Shown here: positions 1 through 12,659 of the stretch, in pieces
How the letters are laid out: each line of letters opens with the position of its first letter
Numbering within the stretch: position 1 is the stretch's first letter
From: an uncultured Verrucomicrobia subdivision 3 bacterium
Lineage (GTDB): Bacteria > Verrucomicrobiota > Verrucomicrobiia > Limisphaerales > UBA11358
Direction of reading: 5' to 3'
Assembly (NCBI GenBank): GCA_903865745.1
Contig: CAIPKV010000085.1
Location: forward strand, 21,330-85,329
Length of the DNA stretch: 64,000 nt
The notes under the pieces: model-generated
The model's database searches: none
Seen by the model: the letters and a program-made list of their open reading frames with translations, nothing else
What the model was told of the DNA's origin: nothing
Translations under genes and position numbers: made by a program

Positions 1-1690
<1,690 letters not shown>

Positions 1691-2075
1691 CCGACGAATC
1701 TAAATTCAGCGGATTAAAAAAGCGAGTTGGATTTCAAAATCAAACCGGTGGGACCGGTTTTTGGTAAAATATTTTGCCGCCCTATCATTAAATCTTTCCC
1801 CGGCGGGTTTTTCGCCCGCCAAAACAAGCCCAAGATTGAGCAATTTCTGATAAGTATATTTTTCCGCCTACCCACAAGTTCAGGCTACTTGATAAGCGCG
1901 ACGTTTTGCGGTGCAGTGTTTTCCCCGGCTGGGTTGGCCGCAGCGCGCCCCTTTAATCTTCCAGCCAGCTACGAATGCCCGCCAGTTTCCGGTGGACACA
2001 TCCGCCGCTCCGGCGAATCCTCCCCAGTCTGCCAGACACCCGTCCCGTTCTTTGCCGGCTGGCCGCCGGGAGCGG

Positions 2076-2453
2076 ACGGTTCCGCGCCAGCCTGCCGGCA
2101 ACTTTCGCCAGCCAGTGACGGTTCCACCCGACCCTTGGGCGGACTTGCCCGGGGCTTGGGCGGTTTCGCCAGACCCTCTGGAAGTTCCTACCCAGCATCG
2201 GGAGGAACCTCTGAGTCGTCTGGAAGTTTCTCTGAGTGGCTCAGAAGTTCCTCCGAGCCGTCTGGAAGTTTCCCTGAGCGGCTCAGAAGTTTCTCCGAGC
2301 CGTCTGGAGGTTTCCCTGAGTGGCTCAGAAGTTCCTCCGAGCCATCTGGAAGTTTCCCTGAGCGACTCAGAAGTTTCTCTGAGCCATCTGGAAGTTCCTA
2401 CGAACCACTCAGAAGTTCCTACCAATGGCCTGGAAGTTCCCCGGAATCATGGG
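2076..2453. repeat. 21-bp period array 1 (core GGAAGTTCC / CAGAAGTTYC)
   Basis: The GAAGTT core recurs at 2181, 2223, 2244, 2265, 2286, 2328, 2349, 2370, 2391, 2412 and 2433, with variants at 2202 (GAGGAA) and 2307 (GAGGTT): exactly every 21 bp. Decayed units (ACGGTTCC, GCGGTTTCGCC) extend left to about 2076. Units alternate between a TCTGGAAGTT and a CTCAGAAGTT form, giving a 42-bp higher order, and CTGAG/CTCAG arms form palindromes across unit joints. The array fills the gap between the divergent starts of gcvP (1690) and the small gene at 2558. Because 21 is a multiple of three, several frames stay open and would encode 7-residue repeats, but I see no reason to treat these as proteins. The rest of the gap, 1691-2075 and 2454-2557, holds no gene that I recognise. 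Confidence 0.92.
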
Positions 2454-2557
2454 AAAAGTGCCAATTTCGTTTAAAAAGGTCCGCCGGAGGCCAAAACGAT
2501 CCTTTTCGGTCACGGTAAACGTCCACGCTAGAAAACTATTAGTTATAAATTGAACCT

Positions 2558-3253
2558 ATGAAAAGAGACCCGATTAAAAAAACTGACCTGGCCTTCGCGG
2601 CCCAGTTGCTCACCTGCAAGACCAACCTCCCGGCGCACGCGGCCACGCTGAAATTAACCCTCGAACAAGTGGCTTCGCAGGCGGCGGATGCCTTGGCCTT
2701 CAACTACTGGCTCAGTAGCAACACTGCCATGCACCGCGACGCCCAACAGTTCACCAAGTGGAAGAATTTGATGCGCAACGGCGGCGCGGTGGGCATGGAC
2801 AAGGAACCGGGCGTGCCGGTCTTGCCCGACCCCGTGCCGCCGGTGGACCCGGGCATTGAGGATCGGCACCGCGCCCTGATTGTGTCCTGCCATAACAATC
2901 CTGCGTACAACATCGCCATTGGCACGGCGTTGGACATGGAAGGCGCCGAGATTACGCCGCCGGATTTGACCCTGGTGATGCCGTTGCTCACGTTGACCAT
3001 CAGCGGCAATCAGGTGGTCATCGGCTGCGGCTGGCAGGGGTATCAAGCCTATCTGGACCAGGTGGAACTCCAGGTGGACCGCACCGATGGCAAGGGTTAC
3101 GTCCTGCTGACCTATTGCACCACGCCCGGCTTCACCGACCCCACGCCATTCCCCGCCGTGCCGACCAAATGGACTTACCGCGCCATCTTCCGCCTGAACA
3201 ACGCGCAAGTCGGCCAATACAGCAGCCCCGTCAGCATCATGGTGGGAGTTTGA
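2558..3253 (+). CDS. Uncharacterised array-associated protein, paralogue of the gene at 11920
   Basis: 231 residues, no signal peptide or membrane segment, no family I can name. Residues 1-80 look helical and open with a TDLAFAAQ motif followed by HAATLKLTLEQVASQ. A proline-rich linker (PDPVPPVDPG) leads to a beta-rich C-terminal domain with WQGYQAYLDQVELQVDR, DGKG, TPFPAVPTKWTYRAIF and a terminal VSIMVGV, which resembles a fibronectin type III fold. The protein at 11920 shares all of these motifs in the same order. The start codon lies about 105 bp downstream of array 1, as the paralogue lies about 130 bp downstream of array 2. No clear ribosome binding site precedes the ATG. The function is unknown; a role linked to the array is inference from position only. 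Confidence 0.85.
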   Translation: MKRDPIKKTDLAFAAQLLTCKTNLPAHAATLKLTLEQVASQAADALAFNYWLSSNTAMHRDAQQFTKWKNLMRNGGAVGMDKEPGVPVLPDPVPPVDPGIEDRHRALIVSCHNNPAYNIAIGTALDMEGAEITPPDLTLVMPLLTLTISGNQVVIGCGWQGYQAYLDQVELQVDRTDGKGYVLLTYCTTPGFTDPTPFPAVPTKWTYRAIFRLNNAQVGQYSSPVSIMVGV

Positions 3254-6184
<2,931 letters not shown>

Positions 6185-6214
6185 GTTAAACCGCAATTTC
6201 CCGAAAAGAATTCC

Positions 6215-8878
6215 ATGCCAGACGAAACTGATTCCAATCTGAACCAACCGCAACCGAGTGGCGGCGCCTACTCGCAGGGTGAGAAGATTGCCAAGATTAA
6301 TGTCGCGGACGAGATCAAGAACTCGTTCCTCGACTACTCGATGTCCGTGATTATTTCGCGCGCGCTGCCGGATGTGCGTGACGGGTTAAAACCTTCCCAG
6401 CGGCGCATTCTTTATGCGATGCACGAGCTATCGCTGTTCCCGGGTCGTAAGCCGTACAAGTGCGCGAAGATCTGCGGTGACACGAGCGGTAACTACCATC
6501 CGCACGGCGAAGCGGTGATTTATCCGACGCTGGTTCACATGGCGCAGCCGTGGGCGATGCGCGAGCGGCTCGTGGAGGGTAAAGGCAATTTCGGTTCCAT
6601 CGAAAACGATCCGCCGGCGGCGATGCGTTATACGGAAGCCCGCTTGACCCATCTCGGTGCGGCGCTGATGCAGGACATGGATCGTGACACGGTGGATTTT
6701 GTGCCGAACTACGACGAGCGCATGACGGAGCCGAAGGTGTTTCCGGCGGCATTCCCCAATTTGCTCGTCAATGGCGGTACCGGCATCGCGGTGGGCATGG
6801 CCACGAACATGGCGCCCCATAATTTGGGCGAAGTGGTGGACGGTATCTGCGCGCAGATTGATAAACCGACCATCACCATTCCGGAGTTGATGAAATTTAT
6901 CAAGGGCCCGGATTTCCCGACGGGCGGCATCATCTGCGGCATTGAGGGCATCAAGAATTATTTCGAGACCGGCAAGGGCAGCGTGAAATTGCGCGGTCGC
7001 GTGGGTGTGGAGGAATTGAAGGGCAATCGCGAGCAGGTCATCATTACGGAGATTCCGTTCAACGTGAACCGCGCGGCGTTGGAAGAAAAGATTGCCGAGC
7101 TGGTGAATGAAAAAATCATCACGGAAATCTCCGCGATGCGAAATGAATCGGATGAGAACACGCGCCTCGTCATCGAGCTCAAGCGCGATGCCAATCCGAA
7201 GGTGGTCATCAATAATCTTTTCCAACATACGCAGATGGAAGTGTCGTTCAGCGTCAATGCGCTGGCGATTGATCATGGCCGGCCGAAGACGCTCAATCTT
7301 AAACAAATCATCCAGTGCTATATCGAGCATCGCCGCGAAGTTGTTTTGCGCCGCACGCGCTTCGAGTTGCGCAAGGCTGAAGAACGCGCCGAGTTGCTTG
7401 AAGGTTATCTTATTGCGCTGGCGAATCTGGACGAGTTCATCCACATCATTCGCTCGAGCAAGAACCGCGATGAGGCGCGCATCAAGCTGTTGGCGTTTGA
7501 GTGGAGCCGGGCGCAGGTGGAGAAGTGGGGGATTTTGATTCGCAGCGAAGCGCGCATCGAGAACGGCCGCTATGCGCTGACGGAGCGGCAGGTGGACGCA
7601 ATTCTGGAATTGCGTTTGTATCAACTGACCGGCTTGGAAATTGATAAGGTCGAGGCGGAATACAAGGCCTTGATCGAAGTCATCAAGGACTTGCTCGATA
7701 TTTTGGCGAAGGAATCCCGCGTGATGGCCATCATCAAGGCGGAGTTGAAAGCCATCAAGGAAAAGCATGCGACGCCGCGCAAGACGGAAATTGTGCCGGA
7801 CGAAGGCGAAATTGCCATCGAGGATTTGATCGCGAACGAGGGTGTCATCATCACGCTTACGCACGCGGGGCTCATCAAGCGCACGGCGGTCAGTTCGTAT
7901 CGTGCGCAACGGCGCGGCGGCAAGGGCGTTATCGGTATGACCACCCGCGAAGGCGAGACAACCGCGGACAATGATTTCGTGGAGCATCTGTTCACCGCGA
8001 GCACGCATGACTATCTGATGTTCTTCACGAGTACCGGTCGCGTGTACGTCGAGCGCGTCCACGAGATTCCCGATATGGGGCGCGCGGCGAAAGGCCGGAG
8101 CATCGCGAATCTTTTGGAATTGAAGGCGGACGAAAAAGTCGCCGCGCTCATTCGCATTTTGTCGAAGACCGATGCGGACAAGAATGACGTGACGTGGTCG
8201 CAATCCGGTGAATTATTTTTTGCCACGCGGCAGGGCACCGTCAAAAAGACTTCGCTCAATGAATTCTCTAACGTCCGCAAGGGTGGCATCATCGCCATTG
8301 GCATTGAACCGGGCGACACGTTGATCGAAGTGAAATTAACGCGCGGCAGCATCGTGGAAAATGACGATGTGAAAGATCCGGGCGACGATGTGGTGCTGAT
8401 CACCAAGGACGGCATGAGTATCCGTTTTAGTGAAGCCGACGTGCGCTCAATGGGGCGCGCCGCCGGCGGCGTGCGCGGTATTACGCTGGAACCAGGCGAT
8501 GCGCTGGTTGCGGCCACCGTAGTTATTCCGGATGCAGCGTTGCTCGTGGCCGGCGAAAATGGCATTGGCAAGCGTACCGGCTTTGACGAATACCGCGTTC
8601 AATCGCGCGGTGGCAAAGGCATCATCACTATGAAGACCGGCGACAAGACCGGGGGCGTGATTGGGGCGCTGACGGTGCGCGACCACGACGAGATTATGAT
8701 TATTACCACCGGCGGCCAGATGGTGCGCATTCCCGTGGCGGGAATCCGTGAGGCGGGTCGCAATACGCAGGGCGTCAAGCTCGTCAACCTGGATGCGGGC
8801 GACAAACTGCAGGCCATCGCGCCGGTGATTGGCGAAGACAAGGAAGAATCGGCCATCGCTGCTGAACCGGTAAAATAA
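6215..8878 (+). CDS. gyrA: DNA gyrase subunit A
   Basis: Breakage-reunion subunit, 887 residues. The catalytic tyrosine is Y139 in MRYTEARLTHLG. The C-terminal pinwheel carries a GyrA box (QRRGGKG, around residue 566), which marks it as gyrase. In the quinolone-determining region, HPHGEAVIYP places Ala100 at the position of E. coli Ser83 and Pro104 at that of Asp87. Both residues that normally anchor the quinolone water-metal bridge are therefore absent, which suggests natural low susceptibility. The gene follows gyrB after 30 bp and ends 20 bp before a strong terminator. Confidence 0.97.
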   Translation: MPDETDSNLNQPQPSGGAYSQGEKIAKINVADEIKNSFLDYSMSVIISRALPDVRDGLKPSQRRILYAMHELSLFPGRKPYKCAKICGDTSGNYHPHGEAVIYPTLVHMAQPWAMRERLVEGKGNFGSIENDPPAAMRYTEARLTHLGAALMQDMDRDTVDFVPNYDERMTEPKVFPAAFPNLLVNGGTGIAVGMATNMAPHNLGEVVDGICAQIDKPTITIPELMKFIKGPDFPTGGIICGIEGIKNYFETGKGSVKLRGRVGVEELKGNREQVIITEIPFNVNRAALEEKIAELVNEKIITEISAMRNESDENTRLVIELKRDANPKVVINNLFQHTQMEVSFSVNALAIDHGRPKTLNLKQIIQCYIEHRREVVLRRTRFELRKAEERAELLEGYLIALANLDEFIHIIRSSKNRDEARIKLLAFEWSRAQVEKWGILIRSEARIENGRYALTERQVDAILELRLYQLTGLEIDKVEAEYKALIEVIKDLLDILAKESRVMAIIKAELKAIKEKHATPRKTEIVPDEGEIAIEDLIANEGVIITLTHAGLIKRTAVSSYRAQRRGGKGVIGMTTREGETTADNDFVEHLFTASTHDYLMFFTSTGRVYVERVHEIPDMGRAAKGRSIANLLELKADEKVAALIRILSKTDADKNDVTWSQSGELFFATRQGTVKKTSLNEFSNVRKGGIIAIGIEPGDTLIEVKLTRGSIVENDDVKDPGDDVVLITKDGMSIRFSEADVRSMGRAAGGVRGITLEPGDALVAATVVIPDAALLVAGENGIGKRTGFDEYRVQSRGGKGIITMKTGDKTGGVIGALTVRDHDEIMIITTGGQMVRIPVAGIREAGRNTQGVKLVNLDAGDKLQAIAPVIGEDKEESAIAAEPVK

Positions 8879-8898
8879 TTTATAAAATCCGCTTGCTC

Positions 8899-8936
8899 TG
8901 GCCGCACAAATCGTGTTTTTTGTGCGGCCATTTTTT
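8899..8936 (+). terminator. Rho-independent terminator after gyrA
   Basis: A perfect 12-bp stem TGGCCGCACAAA (8899-8910) pairs with TTTGTGCGGCCA (8919-8930) and is followed by six T. It closes the gyrB-gyrA unit. Confidence 0.93.
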
Positions 8937-8941
8937 ATCAG

Positions 8942-9790
8942 ATGAAAAAAACTATTGCCATTCTAACGATTGCCGCCACTGGTCTAGGGTTGTCTGCCTT
9001 TCCCGCCTTGGCGCAAACTAATATTTACACAGTCACCAATGTCGTGACGGTGCTGGTGACCAATCTGGTTACCGTGACAAATGTGGTTGCGAATGCACCC
9101 GCCGCCACGCCGGCCACGCCTGCTACCGTGGACATGGTAAAGAAATATCCGTGGGCAAGCTCGCTTTCCACCGGTCTGACCCTGACGCGCGGTAACAGTC
9201 ACTCGCTGCTTTTTTCCGCCGATATCGAAACCAAGAAAAAAACGCCGGACAATGAATATTCGTTGGGGGCATCGGGCGCGTATGGCAGCCAGAACTCCGT
9301 GCAGAACATCAATAATTATGGGGCCTTTAGCCAGTGGAACCACCTGTTCACCGACCGGTTTTATGGTTATGCCCGCGTGGACGCCCTGCGCGATGTCATT
9401 GCCGACCTGGACTATCGGTTCAACGTAGGCCCCGGTGCCGGTTACTATTTTATCAAAGGCACCAACACCACGCTGTCGGCTGAAGCGGGTGCTGGTTATC
9501 AGGATGAGCATCTGGGCGGCATATATGATTCCTTTGCCACCGCGCGGTTGGCGGAAAACTTTGAACACAAGTTTAATGAACGTGCCCGGCTGTGGGAGAA
9601 GGCTGAAATCCTGCCCCAGGTGGATAAGTTTGAGAACTACGCCGTCAATTTTGAAATTGGCATCGAAGCTTCCATCACGAAATCATTCAGCTTGAAAACT
9701 TATCTGGATGACAATTATCAGAGCGAGCCTGCGGCCGGCCATTATCGCAACGATGTGAAGCTCGTCAGCGGCATCGCCTACAAATTCTAA
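8942..9790 (+). CDS. DUF481 family outer-membrane protein (YdiY-like)
   Basis: 282 residues with an N-terminal signal peptide (KKTIAILTIAATGLG... cut near ALAQ). A linker rich in Thr, Val and Asn (about residues 25-60) leads to a domain made of amphipathic beta strands with alternating aromatic residues (GLTLTRGNSHSLLFSADIE, YGYARVDALRDVIADLDYR, VGPGAGYYFI) and a C-terminal phenylalanine, typical of beta-barrel outer-membrane proteins. The YdiY/DUF481 family is described as salt-induced, but its function is not settled. The ATG comes only 5 bp after the T-tract of the gyrA terminator, so its promoter must overlap that region or transcription reads through. Confidence 0.85.
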   Translation: MKKTIAILTIAATGLGLSAFPALAQTNIYTVTNVVTVLVTNLVTVTNVVANAPAATPATPATVDMVKKYPWASSLSTGLTLTRGNSHSLLFSADIETKKKTPDNEYSLGASGAYGSQNSVQNINNYGAFSQWNHLFTDRFYGYARVDALRDVIADLDYRFNVGPGAGYYFIKGTNTTLSAEAGAGYQDEHLGGIYDSFATARLAENFEHKFNERARLWEKAEILPQVDKFENYAVNFEIGIEASITKSFSLKTYLDDNYQSEPAAGHYRNDVKLVSGIAYKF

Positions 9791-9794
9791 AAGT

Positions 9795-10499
9795 TCACGG
9801 CGACAGGCGCTCCAGCTTCCACAAATTGTCCGCCTGACGAGTGTAGGAAAAGCGGTCGTGTAGACGGCTCGGTCGCCCCTGCCAGAACTCGATTCGTTCG
9901 GGGCGCAAAATAAATCCGCCCCAGTTTGGCGGTAGCGGAATCTCCTGTGGAAACTTCTTTTCCAACTCGCGCCATTTTGCCTCCAGCGTGGCGCGGTCGG
10001 GAACCGACGCGCTTTGGTTGGAGGCCCACGCGGCGAGTTGGCTGCCGCGCGGCCGGCTCTTGAAATACGTTTCCGATTCCGTCACTGGCAATTTCGTCAC
10101 CGTACCTGCCACGCAGACCTGCCGCTCCAACTCCGACCAGAAGAAGGTCAGCGCTGCATTGGGATTATCCGCCAGCTCGCGGCCTTTGCGGCTGTCGTAG
10201 TTCGTGAAGAAGATAAAGCCGCGTTCGTCCACCGATTTCAGCAGCACTGTGCGCGTTGAAGGCTTGCCGTCTTTATCCACCGTCGCCAATGTCATCGCGT
10301 TGATGTCAGCGGGACGATGGTTGCAGATGGCGCTCCAGAGTTTGTAGAGCGCGATGCCGATTTTGCGCCAACGGCTCTGGCCGCCATCGCCCGTGGCTTC
10401 GCGGAACCACGTTTCAAACTGTGAAAGGGGATTGGCGTCCAGCCCCGCGCGGTCAAGCGCGCCCCGCCGGTAATCTTCGCGGAAATCACCCAGATTCAT
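9795..10499 (-). CDS. pdxH: Pyridoxamine 5'-phosphate oxidase
   Basis: FMN enzyme that oxidises pyridoxine or pyridoxamine 5'-phosphate to PLP, the cofactor needed by GcvP among others. 234 residues. It has the usual N-terminus (DFREDYRRGALDRAGLDANPL), the FMN/substrate motifs TVDKDGKPSTRTVLLK and FFTNYDSRKGRELADNPNAA, and the C-terminal hallmark PPNWGGFILRPERIEFWQGRPSRLHDR. It ends 5 bp from the convergent DUF481 gene. The upstream membrane protein gene ends 2 bp before its start, so both probably share a transcript. Confidence 0.96.
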   Translation of the reverse strand: MNLGDFREDYRRGALDRAGLDANPLSQFETWFREATGDGGQSRWRKIGIALYKLWSAICNHRPADINAMTLATVDKDGKPSTRTVLLKSVDERGFIFFTNYDSRKGRELADNPNAALTFFWSELERQVCVAGTVTKLPVTESETYFKSRPRGSQLAAWASNQSASVPDRATLEAKWRELEKKFPQEIPLPPNWGGFILRPERIEFWQGRPSRLHDRFSYTRQADNLWKLERLSP

Positions 10500-10500
10500 C

Positions 10501-11061
10501 TTACATCCCCCGGAACACCGTCAGGCCGAGGCCAATTACAAATACCGCGAACGCCAGCCGCAGGCCGCTGCCAATGCGGATGCGCGTTTCGTTCGCCGTG
10601 GCAAATTCCAGCAGGTCGCGCAGTTTCCACGGCATGACCGTGAACCAGATGCCGCCGATGACCAGGACGTAGGCCCAGGTCTGGATGACCAGCACGAACG
10701 GCGATTCGCCGAGGTGCGGCCGGCCCGTATCCACCATCAATTTGGCGAGCAGCAGCAGCACGACCGCCAGCCCGCGCGCCGCCAGGAAATCGCGGACGAA
10801 GATGCACGCGAGCACACCCACCGCCGTGAAGCCCGCGAGCATCGCCGGTTTATAGGCCGAGAAATCCGCGATCGGCTCGTTATTCACGATCCAGACGAAC
10901 CAGCCCGTTGCGAGGAGCATGAGGACGAGGCCAGCAGCATAATTGCGCGGAAACTTGCGGGCGGTGGCGGTAAATTCTTTGGGTCGCGCGAGCGCGAAGA
11001 TTTGCGGCACGCTCAGGCCGGCACCGAGCAAAATGGACAGCAGAGACAGTTTCATCGTCAC
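10501..11061 (-). CDS. Uncharacterised integral membrane protein
   Basis: About 186 residues with four or five hydrophobic segments (LSLLSILLGAGLSV, YAAGLVLMLLATGWFVWIV, MLAGFTAVGVLACIFV, GLAVVLLLLAKLMV, TWAYVLVIGGIWFTV, LRLAFAVFVIGLGLTV). An alternative start two codons downstream gives MKLS. No family recognised. It lies 2 bp upstream of pdxH on the same strand. A role linked to pdxH cannot be argued from sequence. Confidence 0.8.
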   Translation of the reverse strand: MTMKLSLLSILLGAGLSVPQIFALARPKEFTATARKFPRNYAAGLVLMLLATGWFVWIVNNEPIADFSAYKPAMLAGFTAVGVLACIFVRDFLAARGLAVVLLLLAKLMVDTGRPHLGESPFVLVIQTWAYVLVIGGIWFTVMPWKLRDLLEFATANETRIRIGSGLRLAFAVFVIGLGLTVFRGM

Positions 11062-11229
11062 AAATTAAACCATGAATCCACGTGAATGGACACGAAGAAA
11101 AATAAGCCGTTCAGTATGCTGTGGCCTTTCGCGCTGGACAGGCATAGGCGGGAGAAATAATGTCGCTGTATGAAACAAATGGATCGACGGCAAAACCGGG
11201 CGGCGATTGTCTGGTAGGCCATCATTCTT

Positions 11230-11484
11230 ATGTGGCAAAGATACATTTTTGGGATGCACTGGAAGCATGGCGACAAGATGTATTATGATGAGTTGCCAGC
11301 CGACTCAAAAGAGGAGGCGGCGTTATATTTTATAGACCACAAGCGCGACGACGTTTCGTTGGTCAAAGTCGAGCCAATCGGCCCAGATGATTGTGGTGTT
11401 CGAGAGTTTGCACATTCGCCGCTTTCGCCTTTTGACCCATTGAAGGCACGTCGCAGGTTAGACAAGGACGAGGATGCCAGATGA
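11230..11484 (+). CDS. Small hypothetical protein
   Basis: 84 residues, acidic and charged (PADSKEEAALYFIDHKRDDVSLVKVEPIGPDD), resembling a soluble small alpha/beta protein. No known family. Codon use is more AT-rich than in its neighbours. It stands alone between the pdxH unit and array 2, so it may be a recent arrival. It could also be non-coding, but its composition is protein-like. Confidence 0.5.
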   Translation: MWQRYIFGMHWKHGDKMYYDELPADSKEEAALYFIDHKRDDVSLVKVEPIGPDDCGVREFAHSPLSPFDPLKARRRLDKDEDAR

Positions 11485-11614
11485 ACCACGACGCTAATCC
11501 AAGTCCAGTTTGTGAACTTTTCCTGTAGCCACCTCGCTTTTCCCTCGCGGCGGTCATCGATTAAGAATCTTTTCCTCATCCGCCCAGCCTAAAAGCGTCG
11601 TCGGCAGCCGTTAC

Positions 11615-11792
11615 TTCTCATCCCTCGGATTCGGAGGAACATCCTTGAGACTTAGAGGGATATTCCCCGGATTTTGCGGGACGTTCCTAGCATTCCGAGG
11701 GATATCCCTAGGGTTATCAGGAACGTCCCCCGTCTTTCTAGGGACGTCCCTAAAACTACGGGGGACGTCCCCTGTAATCCGAGGGATGAGCA
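11615..11792. repeat. 21-bp period array 2 (core GGGACGTCCC)
   Basis: Cores start at 11636, 11657, 11678, 11699, 11720, 11741, 11762 and 11783, exactly 21 bp apart. They read GGAACATCC, GGGATATTCC, GGGACGTTCC, GGGATATCCC, GGAACGTCCC, GGGACGTCCC and GGGACGTCCC, then a partial unit. Most are perfect or near-perfect 10-bp palindromes; the 11-bp spacers differ. The minus strand stays open (11835-11611) and would give a 7-residue DVPR repeat. The gap 11485-11919 contains no recognised gene besides the array, and the small gene at 11920 starts about 130 bp downstream. Confidence 0.93.
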
Positions 11793-11919
11793 TTTTAGCC
11801 GGATGTTGAGCTGGAAATGAGTTAAAATCGTTCATTTAGCCGAGTTTAACCATTATTCAGACGATTTAGCTTGTTGCCCGGGGTTTTCGGCGCATGCTGC
11901 TGGATACACCCCAAAAACC

Positions 11920-12630
11920 ATGCCCAAAAAAGATTTGATTCCCCAAAGCGACCTCGCCTTCGCGGCGCAGATGCGGACGTTCCAGCGCAATATCGCCAGC
12001 CACGCCGCCAATCTCAACGTCACCGCTGAGCAGGTGGCAGGGCAGTCGGCGGATTCGGACCACTACAATTACGTCGTGATGAGCCAGCAACAGATGCTCA
12101 ACGTCAGCAAAGCGTGGACGATCTGGCGGAAATCGGTCCGCAAGGGTGATTCGACGACGGACGGCACCGGGCTGGAGCAGACCATGCCCAACACCATTCT
12201 GTCACCGGCCCCGCCGGCGGTGTTGCCGGGTGTGGAAAAGCGGTTTCGCGCGCTGCTGCGCCAGATCAAGGCCAGCCCGAATTATAAATACACCATTGGC
12301 GTGGAGCTGGGCATTGAGGCGGCGAGTTTGACCGCGCCGGACTCTGCCGTGCTCCAGCCAAATATCATCGTACGCGTCGTTGGTAGCCGGGTGCAGTTGG
12401 TCTGGGATTGGCAGGGCTACCGGACGTTTCTGGACTTGTGCGAGTTTCAGGTGGACCGTCGCGATGGCTTGGGTTTTGTGCCGTTGACGCATAGCGTTCA
12501 CCCCGGTGGCTGGGATTTAACGCCGTTTCCCGCCGTGCCGACAATCTGGCAATACCGCGCCATCTACCACGCGAACGGCCAACGCATCGGCCTCTGGAGT
12601 CAGATTGTAAGTGTCACCGTGGGAGTTTAA
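11920..12630 (+). CDS. Uncharacterised array-associated protein, paralogue of the gene at 2558
   Basis: 236 residues, no signal peptide. It shares with the 2558 protein the opening SDLAFAAQ, a helical region (HAANLNVTAEQVAGQSAD), a Pro-rich linker (SPAPPAVLPG), the segment FRALL...YTIGVELGIEAASLTAPD, and a beta-rich end with WDWQGYRTFLDLCEFQVDR, DGLG, TPFPAVPTIWQYRAIY and VSVTVGV. The C-terminal part could be a fibronectin type III-like domain. The second half is more conserved between the two than the first. It lies about 130 bp downstream of array 2 and converges with the debranching enzyme. The biochemical role is unknown. Confidence 0.85.
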   Translation: MPKKDLIPQSDLAFAAQMRTFQRNIASHAANLNVTAEQVAGQSADSDHYNYVVMSQQQMLNVSKAWTIWRKSVRKGDSTTDGTGLEQTMPNTILSPAPPAVLPGVEKRFRALLRQIKASPNYKYTIGVELGIEAASLTAPDSAVLQPNIIVRVVGSRVQLVWDWQGYRTFLDLCEFQVDRRDGLGFVPLTHSVHPGGWDLTPFPAVPTIWQYRAIYHANGQRIGLWSQIVSVTVGV

Positions 12631-12659
12631 CTGACGACGTCCGTCGGGGGAAATCGCGG

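Noticed and set aside
6428..8203. 591-codon open frame antisense to gyrA, and an 826-codon frame antisense to degP and FKBP (42902-45382)
   Set aside because: Long shadows of GC-rich coding DNA. The opposite strand has complete, conserved genes, and the shadow proteins are His/Arg-rich with no motif.
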